A stretch of DNA of 23,758 nucleotides. It comes from an uncultured Christensenella sp. (GTDB lineage: Bacteria; Bacillota; Clostridia; Christensenellales; Borkfalkiaceae). The translations under genes were made by a program, and so were the position numbers. The notes below the pieces were generated by a model that worked only from the letters and a program-made list of their open reading frames with translations, did no database searches and had not been told where the DNA came from. Position 1 is the stretch's first letter, and every line of letters begins with the position of its first letter. Shown one piece after another: positions 18,132 to 23,758 of the stretch. The stretch covers positions 1 to 23,758 of the forward strand of contig CAJUGP010000026.1 of NCBI GenBank assembly GCA_910586365.1. Direction: 5' to 3'.

Positions 18132-18656
18132 ATGAAAAAACTTTTCGTTTCTTTTCTGACGCTTATCCTTGTCGTGCTGACGGCGGCGGGGTGCGGGAGT
18201 TCTGCGGATAAGCCGATTTATAATTCCGCTAAAAAAGGCGAATGGGTAGAAATTCAGAGTATTACTTTTGACATGAATGGTAGCGGTTCCAGTACATATA
18301 CTTCAAAATATAAAAGTGAATACGAGGCGGAAGAAATAACGGAAGACGAGTATGTTAATGCACCGGACGATCAAAAAAAAGATAGGGATCTATTCGTCGG
18401 TTCTTATTCCATTGAAGTGAATAGACAAGAGTTTGTGATAAATCCGTCAAAATTTATCGGCAAAACATTTTATTATTATTATGGTTTTCATTATCATAAG
18501 GCGATTTTAACAAATTTGACGATGCGGTACGTAAAAATAAAATTTTTAGATGACAGTACATTTGAATTAAATTATTATGAAAACTTGTCCGACGAGTACG
18601 CGAAAACCATTCGCGTAAAACCTTTGTCGTACTGTGTAACCTATTTTAATAACTAA
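18132..18656 (+). CDS. Putative lipoprotein of unknown function
   Basis: 174 residues. A lipoprotein signal peptide is clear: MKK, a hydrophobic core LFVSFLTLILVVLTA, then AAGC with the lipidated Cys at 21, so the mature protein should be anchored to the outer face of the membrane. The rest is rich in Tyr, Ser, Lys and Asp, with probable beta strands (for example KAILTNLTMRYVKIKFL, STFELNYYEN). I recognise no family. It is much more AT-rich than the surrounding core genes, with more A/T-ending codons. Its last codons and stop lie inside the second copy of a 38-bp repeat that also follows spo0A, so the gene looks like an inserted cassette. It has its own promoter and terminator. Confidence 0.85.
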   Translation: MKKLFVSFLTLILVVLTAAGCGSSADKPIYNSAKKGEWVEIQSITFDMNGSGSSTYTSKYKSEYEAEEITEDEYVNAPDDQKKDRDLFVGSYSIEVNRQEFVINPSKFIGKTFYYYYGFHYHKAILTNLTMRYVKIKFLDDSTFELNYYENLSDEYAKTIRVKPLSYCVTYFNN

Positions 18657-18680
18657 GCAAAGCCGCCCTTAATTGGGCGG
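18643..18680 (+). repeat. 38-bp direct repeat, copy 2
   Basis: Differs from 18006-18043 by one base (T to C at 18653). It covers the last codons and stop of the lipoprotein gene as well as the terminator stem. The distance between copies is 637 bp. Confidence 0.9.
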
Positions 18681-18686
18681 CTTTTT
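18659..18686 (+). terminator. Rho-independent terminator of the lipoprotein gene
   Basis: Same stem as after spo0A: CCGCCC (18663-18668), loop TTAATT, GGGCGG (18675-18680), here closed further by AAG/CTT and followed by six T. Confidence 0.9.
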
Positions 18687-18708
18687 TCTCGGATTTACGC
18701 TTCGATCT

Positions 18709-18730
18709 GTCATTTCGAGCGGAACGAAGA
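18709..18730. repeat. Fragment of dispersed palindromic repeat
   Basis: TGTCATTTCGAGCGGAACGA followed by AG is a left arm of the family seen at 145, 7196 and 23613. No matching right arm is found, so it is a relic. Confidence 0.65.
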
Positions 18731-18756
18731 TCAATTCTGTGCGGCAAGAGAAATCG

Positions 18757-18786
18757 AACGGCGCCAGTTAAGCGGGCGCCGTTTTT
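18757..18786 (+). terminator. Orphan rho-independent terminator
   Basis: AACGGCGCC (18757-18765) pairs exactly with GGCGCCGTT (18775-18783) around a 9-nt loop and ends in five T. No gene lies between the previous terminator at 18686 and this one. It may catch read-through before ftsK, or close an unrecognised short RNA. Confidence 0.78.
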
Positions 18787-18835
18787 GCCGAAAAACGTTT
18801 GTTTTGAAAAAAATTAAATTTTTATCCGAATATCG

Positions 18836-18864
18836 TTGAAAATTTCCGCCGAATTTGTTATACT
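18836..18864 (+). promoter_or_regulatory. Promoter of ftsK-rimO
   Basis: TTGAAA (18836-18841), 17 bp, TATACT (18859-18864), with TG at 18856-18857 giving an extended -10. Transcription would start near 18871. Confidence 0.75.
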
Positions 18865-18877
18865 GATAGGTGATAAA

Positions 18878-18916
18878 ATGGAAAGATATACCGTAAAAGC
18901 GGAGGGTGTGTTTTGA
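18878..18916 (+). CDS. Possible 12-codon leader peptide before ftsK
   Basis: ATG at 18878 opens a short frame encoding MERYTVKAEGVF. Its TGA (18914-18916) overlaps the TTG start of ftsK (18913-18915) as TTGA. AGGTGA (18868-18873) precedes it, but the predicted transcription start near 18871 would cut into that site and leave about 7 nt of leader. It could couple or meter ftsK translation, or be chance. There is no codon run typical of attenuation. Confidence 0.3.
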   Translation: MERYTVKAEGVF

Positions 18917-21900
18917 ACGGACTGGGACGCGGGGAGAAAAAACAAGAAAATAAAATAAGCGTGGTAACGCGGGAGACGGTCGGCATGACGATGCTGCTCT
19001 TCAGCATTATCATATTTCTGATCGTCGTTACGGGCAAGCTCGTGTTCGGCGATATCGGCACGGCGATCACGGCGTTCTTTGTGGGATTGCTCGGCTTTTT
19101 CGTTTATCCTTTTTTGATCCTTGCGGCGTATCTGTCGCTCACGCTCGTATCGGGGAAAAAGTTTCTTCCCGTCGGTTGGATCGTGAAGGGGCTGCTCGTT
19201 ACGCTCGCCGTGTTTTTTATCGTACATACGGCTACGGCGGAGCGTTTCGTTTCCGCAGGCTACGGCGGATATTTAGGCGGCTGCTGGAACGCGGCGAAGG
19301 GCGGCGCAAGCGGCGGAACGGGCGGCGGCGTGCTGTTCGGGCTGATCGCTTTCCCCGTGCGCTATCTGCTCTCCGAGGCGGGCGCTTATATCATTTTTTC
19401 GCTTCTGCTCCTCGGTGCGCTCTTTTACTGCGTTACCGCCACGCGGCTGTGGCATCATTTCCGCAACGCGCCGCGCAGACAAAAATCCGCGCCTGTTGAC
19501 GGGGAAACCGCGCGCGAATATCCCGGAGCGGTTTCGTTCGACGATTTGGAACGCACCCAAACGCAGCGGCGCGAAGAAACGCCGCCGCCCGTCGTGTATC
19601 CCGCGCCGTCCGCGCCCGCGCAGACCGTTTCTTCTGTTTCCGATCCGACCAGCCGCGATATTCTGTACGCGCAGGATCCTGCTAAGCTGTATCAGGAAAA
19701 CCTCATTTTCAATAAAGATTCGCATTTCAATTCCGCGCAACGGCGCAGCACCGTGTATCGGCAGGACGGTTCTTCCGCGCCCGTAACCTCGAACGGCGAT
19801 CCCGCCGCTTATACGGGCACCCGTCCCATTACGTATACGCCGCCCGCGCCTTCGCCGTCGTATACCGCGCAGTACGCAAAAGAGGCGGAAAAACCGCGTC
19901 CGCAGATGCCGCGCAAGGTGACGGGTTCTTCGATCGGCTATGTGCCGCAGGACGGATCGTTCAATTATCCGCAGGCGCCTTCCTACCGCGCGCCCGAGGC
20001 GACGGGGGAGAAAAAAACGTTTACGCAGCCGCTGAACGAGCCGGAACAGCCCATTTCCGCCGCGCCGTCCGCGCCTGCAATACAGAGCGCGCCGCCCGTT
20101 GCAGCCGATCCGAGAGAACTGCCCCCCGTGCGCGCCGAAGAGCCTGCTCCCGCGCCCGAATTTCCGCGATACGTGCCTTCCGCGCAGCCTTCCAAACGGC
20201 GCACCTCGCTGCACGATTATTTGGCGGGATCGTCCGAAGAAACGAAGAAAAACACGCCGTCTTTGGAAGAAACGGCGTCGCGGTTCGCTCCGCCTCCGCC
20301 GCAGGAAGAAAAGCCCTCGCGGTTTGCCGTTCCCGAGCCGCAGGAAGAAAAACCCTCGCGCTTTACCGTTCCCGAAGCGAAAGAAGAAAAACCTTCGCGC
20401 TTTGCCGCGTCGGAAACGCCCCGTTTTGAACGCGGCGGTCTGCGCAGAACGGAAGAGGAGCACGGAGAAGAGGCGGAAGGAAGTCTTTCTTCGGGCGAAA
20501 GCGTGTTCGACGCGCGCCCTGCGGCGCGCCGCTCCGTGGCGGAAATGTTCGACGACGATGAAATCGACGAAGGCGAGCCGACCGACAATGCAGAACGCTT
20601 CCGTCCCGCGCTTTCGGGCGGATCGCGTATTTCGTCGCGTATCCCCGAGGAAGCGCCCCCCGCGCGCGCCGAAGAGCCTGCTCCCGCTCCCGCGCCTGCG
20701 CCGCGCAAAAAAGAGCGGTATCAAGCGCCTGCCTTCGATAATCTTCTCGTCTACGACGAAACGATCACCGTCACCGACGAAGAGGTGGAGCGCAACGTGG
20801 AAATTATTCAGGAAACGCTGCGCGGCTTTAACGTCGAAGCGACCTTTTTGGGCGCGAAACGCGGACCTGCGGTCACGCAGTACAATATCGATATTCCCCG
20901 TAACGTTTCGGTGAGCACGGTTCTGCGCCGCGATGCGGAAATCGCCATGCGTCTGCATGCGCAGGACGGCGTGAATATTTATTCCAATCCCTTAGCCGAA
21001 GCCATTTCCATCGAAGTGCCCAACAAAAACCGTTCGCCCGTCAGCATGCGCACGGTGATGCAGGCGGAAGAATATAAAAACGCCAAACCCAACTCGCTTA
21101 TGTTTACCATGGGTATGAGCATCGAGGGCAAACCCGTCTGCGGCGATATCGTTTCCATGAAACATATTCTCATGGCGGGCGCGACGGGCTCGGGCAAGAG
21201 CGTCATGATGAACTCCATGCTCGTCAGCCTGCTCTACAAATATTCACCCGAAGATCTGCGGCTCATTCTCATCGACCCCAAAAAAATCGAGTTCGGCATT
21301 TACGAAGGGATCCCGCATCTCATGATCCGCGAGGTCATCACCGAGGAAAAGAAGGTCGTCGCCGCGCTTGCCTGGGCGGTGAACGAGATGGAACGCCGTT
21401 ACGGACTGTTTGAAAAGAAGGTGCGCCAGGGGATCAACGTGCGCGAGATCGCCGAGTATAACGAGCACCTCGAAGAGGGCGAAGAAAAACTTCCCAAGAT
21501 CGTTATCGTCATCGACGAGCTTGCCGATCTGATGGCGACGGTCGCAAAGGATATCGAAGTCTATATTCAGCGGATCGCGCAAAAGGCGCGCGCCGCGGGC
21601 ATGCACCTCGTGCTCGCCACGCAGCGTCCTTCCGCCGATATTATCACGGGTATCATTAAGGCGAACCTGCCCACCCGTATCGCCTTCCACGTCGCGCAGG
21701 AAATCAACTCGCGTATCGTGCTCGACGAAACGGGCGCGGATAAGCTGCTCGGTTTGGGTGATATGCTCTATAAAACCGAAAAGATGTCTGCCTGCGAGCG
21801 TTTGCAGGGCGTGCTTATCAAGTCGAAGGAAGTCGAGGCGGTCATCAAGGATATTAAAGCCAACAATCATTCGTATTACGATCAATCGGTGGACGAGTAT

Positions 21901-22179
21901 ATCAACAAAACCCGCTCTTCCTCGGTCGGCGGCGAGGCGGACGACAAAGAGGTGGACGAAAAGTATATTTACGCGTTGCGCGTCGCGGTCGATTTGGGGC
22001 AGGCGTCCATTTCGCTCATTCAGCGTAAGTGCTCGGTGGGGTATAACCATGCGGGCAAGATGATCGAATGGATGGAGAAGAAAAAATACATTACGCCCTT
22101 CGACGGACAAGCCAAGGCGCGCAAGGTGCTGCTTTCCAAGGAAGAGTTTAAGAAGCTTTACGGAGGGGACGACGACTGA
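18913..22179 (+). CDS. ftsK: DNA translocase FtsK/SpoIIIE
   Basis: Membrane-anchored hexameric motor that pumps chromosomal DNA through the closing septum. Four or five membrane helices lie within residues 26-180. A Pro/Glu/Ala-rich linker (about 190-610) includes three tandem 13-residue repeats. The motor follows: Walker A GATGSGKS (756-763), ILIDPKK, Walker B IVIVIDELADLM, ATQRPSADIITGIIKANLPT. A C-terminal winged-helix gamma domain (about 1013-1088; QASISLIQRKCSVGYNHAGKMIEWME) reads the polar guide sequences. The length of 1088 exceeds SpoIIIE (about 790) because of the linker. The start is TTG with GGAGGG six bases upstream; the first ATG would delete much of the cytosolic N-tail. rimO starts on the last base of the stop. 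Confidence 0.95.
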   Translation: MNGLGRGEKKQENKISVVTRETVGMTMLLFSIIIFLIVVTGKLVFGDIGTAITAFFVGLLGFFVYPFLILAAYLSLTLVSGKKFLPVGWIVKGLLVTLAVFFIVHTATAERFVSAGYGGYLGGCWNAAKGGASGGTGGGVLFGLIAFPVRYLLSEAGAYIIFSLLLLGALFYCVTATRLWHHFRNAPRRQKSAPVDGETAREYPGAVSFDDLERTQTQRREETPPPVVYPAPSAPAQTVSSVSDPTSRDILYAQDPAKLYQENLIFNKDSHFNSAQRRSTVYRQDGSSAPVTSNGDPAAYTGTRPITYTPPAPSPSYTAQYAKEAEKPRPQMPRKVTGSSIGYVPQDGSFNYPQAPSYRAPEATGEKKTFTQPLNEPEQPISAAPSAPAIQSAPPVAADPRELPPVRAEEPAPAPEFPRYVPSAQPSKRRTSLHDYLAGSSEETKKNTPSLEETASRFAPPPPQEEKPSRFAVPEPQEEKPSRFTVPEAKEEKPSRFAASETPRFERGGLRRTEEEHGEEAEGSLSSGESVFDARPAARRSVAEMFDDDEIDEGEPTDNAERFRPALSGGSRISSRIPEEAPPARAEEPAPAPAPAPRKKERYQAPAFDNLLVYDETITVTDEEVERNVEIIQETLRGFNVEATFLGAKRGPAVTQYNIDIPRNVSVSTVLRRDAEIAMRLHAQDGVNIYSNPLAEAISIEVPNKNRSPVSMRTVMQAEEYKNAKPNSLMFTMGMSIEGKPVCGDIVSMKHILMAGATGSGKSVMMNSMLVSLLYKYSPEDLRLILIDPKKIEFGIYEGIPHLMIREVITEEKKVVAALAWAVNEMERRYGLFEKKVRQGINVREIAEYNEHLEEGEEKLPKIVIVIDELADLMATVAKDIEVYIQRIAQKARAAGMHLVLATQRPSADIITGIIKANLPTRIAFHVAQEINSRIVLDETGADKLLGLGDMLYKTEKMSACERLQGVLIKSKEVEAVIKDIKANNHSYYDQSVDEYINKTRSSSVGGEADDKEVDEKYIYALRVAVDLGQASISLIQRKCSVGYNHAGKMIEWMEKKKYITPFDGQAKARKVLLSKEEFKKLYGGDDD
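20281..20397 (+). repeat. Three 39-bp in-frame repeats in the ftsK linker
   Basis: Units at 20281-20319, 20320-20358 and 20359-20397 encode RFAPPPPQEEKPS, RFAVPEPQEEKPS and RFTVPEAKEEKPS; a partial fourth (RFAASE) follows. The repeat keeps the frame and lengthens a disordered linker. Confidence 0.9.
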
Positions 22180-23486
22180 TGAAAAAAGTGTTCGGCATGA
22201 TCAGTCTGGGCTGCGATAAAAACCGCGTCGACGGCGAACGGCTGCTGGGCGAGATCAAGCGTCACGGCTGCGAGCTGACCGACGATCTTTCGCGCGCGCA
22301 GATCGTGATCGTGAACACCTGCGCCTTTCTCAACGCGGCGCGCGAAGAGTCGATCGACGCCGTGCTCGAATGCAACGGCTACCGCGGCGGCGCGCTCGAA
22401 AAAATCGTCGTAACGGGCTGTTTGCCGCAGAAGTTTGCCGAAGAGGTGTTCCCCGCGCTCACCGAGGCGGACGTGCTGCTCGGCGTGAACGACGTATCGG
22501 CGCTCTTTCCCGCCCTCGAACGCGCTTACAAGGGCGAACGCGTCAACGCGGTCGGCGCCGCCGCGCGCGAGGAAAAGGGCGAACGCGTGATCACCACGCC
22601 GCCGCACCTCAAATATCTGAAAATTGCCGACGGCTGTTTTCATCACTGCACCTATTGTCTAATCCCCAAAATACGCGGCAAGTACAAGTCCGTACCCATG
22701 GAAGAGCTGCTTGAAGAGGCGAAAGGGCTTGGCGAAACAAAAGAGCTTGTGCTCGTCGCGCAGGATACGACGCGCTACGGCGAGGATATCGGCGAAAATA
22801 ATTTTGTAAATTTAATCAAAAAAATTTCTAAACTTGACAATATCTGTCACGTTCGTCTGCTATACTGTTATCCGGATGCGATAAGCGACGAGCTGATCGC
22901 CGAAATCCGCGACAATCCCAAAATCATCCGTTATCTCGATATTCCCTTGCAGCACAGCGAGAACAGGATTCTCAAGCTCATGGGCAGAAAGGGCAGCAAA
23001 GCGGAGTATCTTGCCTTGCTTGCCAAACTGAGGGAAAATATCCCCGATCTTGCCGTTCGTACGACGTTTATCGCGGGGTTTCCGACCGAAACGGAGGAAG
23101 AGAGCGCGGCGCTTTGCGAATTTCTGCGCGAGGCAAAATTCACGAATTGCGGCTTTTTCGCCTATTCGCGCGAACCCGATACGGGCGCGTACCGTATGAA
23201 AGGGCAGATTCCCGCGCATACCAAACAAAAGCGCGTGCGCGCGCTGTATCGGGCGCAGCAGCAAATTTCCGCAGCGTATTTGAAAGAGTGGGTCGGAAAA
23301 ACGCTGAACGTTTTGTGCGAGGGGATCGACTACGAAAAGCAGTGCTTTGTCGGCAGGGCGTATTTTCAGGCGGCGGAAATCGACGGCAGCGTTTATTTTA
23401 CGGCGGAGCAAGCCGTTGCAGGTGAGGAATACGCGGTGCATATCACGCGTTCGGATACATACGATCTTTACGGCGAACGGGTTTGA
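22179..23486 (+). CDS. rimO: Ribosomal protein S12 methylthiotransferase RimO
   Basis: Radical-SAM enzyme that methylthiolates the conserved Asp of ribosomal protein S12. The 435 residues show an N-terminal MTTase domain with cluster ligands C12, C48 and C81; the radical-SAM motif CFHHCTYC (C153, C157, C160) followed by LIPKIRGKYKS, which favours RimO over MiaB; and a C-terminal TRAM domain (about 370-435). ATG at 22179 overlaps the ftsK stop by one base (TGATG); GGAGG (22162-22166) is 12 bases upstream. ftsK/spoIIIE-rimO proximity is common in Firmicutes, where pgsA often follows; here only repeats follow. A weak TTCC/GGAA hairpin with seven T (23503-23521) may end the transcript. Confidence 0.95.
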   Translation: MKKVFGMISLGCDKNRVDGERLLGEIKRHGCELTDDLSRAQIVIVNTCAFLNAAREESIDAVLECNGYRGGALEKIVVTGCLPQKFAEEVFPALTEADVLLGVNDVSALFPALERAYKGERVNAVGAAAREEKGERVITTPPHLKYLKIADGCFHHCTYCLIPKIRGKYKSVPMEELLEEAKGLGETKELVLVAQDTTRYGEDIGENNFVNLIKKISKLDNICHVRLLYCYPDAISDELIAEIRDNPKIIRYLDIPLQHSENRILKLMGRKGSKAEYLALLAKLRENIPDLAVRTTFIAGFPTETEEESAALCEFLREAKFTNCGFFAYSREPDTGAYRMKGQIPAHTKQKRVRALYRAQQQISAAYLKEWVGKTLNVLCEGIDYEKQCFVGRAYFQAAEIDGSVYFTAEQAVAGEEYAVHITRSDTYDLYGERV

Positions 23487-23520
23487 TTGCCTTCGCGTTT
23501 GTTTCCGACGGGAATTTTTT

Positions 23521-23626
23521 TCATGACGTGAACAGAGAATGCAGGTTGCTTGTCATGCCGAGCGCAGGAATGCGAATACTTGTCATGACGTGAACAGAAA
23601 ATGCAGGTTGCTTGTCATGCCGAGCG
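23521..23626 (+). repeat. 44-bp direct repeat pair
   Basis: 23521-23564 and 23583-23626 match at 43 of 44 bases. Each holds TCATGACGTGAACAG and ends TGTCATGCCGAGCG, the left arm of the dispersed palindromic family, so an element end together with its flank was duplicated. No gene is seen from 23487 to the end of the window. Confidence 0.85.
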
Positions 23627-23681
23627 GAACGAAGTGCAGCCGAGGCATCTCGGCATTGTTCTAAAAGGATTTCTCGACTTC

Positions 23682-23758
23682 GCTCGAAATGACAGAAAAG
23701 CGTGCTCGAAATGACAGAAAAGCGTGCTCGAAATGACAGAAAAGCGTGCTCGAAATGA
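23682..23758 (+). repeat. 22-bp tandem array at the window end
   Basis: Three perfect 22-bp units (23682-23703, 23704-23725, 23726-23747) and a partial fourth, each beginning GCTCGAAATGACAGAAAAG. The unit is the right arm of the palindromic element at 23613-23695 (CTCGACTTCGCTCGAAATGA), tandemly amplified. The array is cut by the end of the window. Confidence 0.92.

Noticed and set aside
18740..18790. tRNA-like gene (GAAATCGAAC followed by a GC stem)
   Set aside because: No cloverleaf, T-loop GTTCRA or acceptor pairing can be formed; it is a simple terminator hairpin.
19273..20958. 561-codon minus-strand frame inside ftsK
   Set aside because: Arg/Phe/Gly-rich shadow of the Pro/Glu/Ala linker; no start signals or family.

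Overview
The window looks like chromosomal DNA from an anaerobic, Clostridia-type Bacillota (Firmicutes). The evidence is a type III glutamine synthetase, a Spo0A-family regulator with a well preserved DNA-binding domain, RqcP, an IspDF fusion, a SpoIIIE/FtsK-RimO pair and RpoB/RpoC without proteobacterial insertions. The core genes are moderately GC-rich with strong C/G third-position bias, which creates very long antisense shadow frames. A Christensenellales-like lineage is possible, but I cannot prove this from the sequence. Both ends of the window lie in short tandem repeats, so it may be a whole assembly contig that broke in repeats.

Layout: 1-334 holds tandem and dispersed repeats, then a near-consensus promoter for glnN (335-2413), which ends in a terminator. 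A second promoter drives a tight run of dut, trmB and a membrane glycosyltransferase (2536-5031). This converges, stop against stop, on a small AT-rich HTH regulator (5034-5273, minus strand) that has a long inverted repeat in its own upstream region. From 5341 to 7494 radA (minus) is surrounded by dispersed repeats. ispDF and rqcP (minus, overlapping by 4 nt) follow. They are divergent from rpoB-rpoC (9204-17053), which has a perfect TTGACA-N17-TATAAT promoter and a leader of about 210 nt. Downstream are a Spo0A-like gene, an AT-rich lipoprotein gene, ftsK/spoIIIE and rimO, and then repeats to the end.

Functionally this is mostly housekeeping: nitrogen assimilation, dUTP clearance, tRNA m7G methylation, recombination repair, isoprenoid synthesis, ribosome rescue, transcription, chromosome translocation and S12 modification.

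The unusual parts lie in and around the Spo0A-like gene. Its receiver domain has lost the phosphoacceptor aspartate (Asn54) and other active-site residues, while its C-terminal DNA-binding domain looks intact. Its upstream region combines a perfect 0A-box heptamer, three 21-bp-spaced repeats and an inverted repeat over the -35. The lipoprotein gene behind it is bracketed by a 38-bp direct repeat that contains the terminator, so it looks like an inserted or excisable cassette. A second theme is a family of dispersed palindromic repeats whose right ends have expanded into 20-22 bp tandem arrays.
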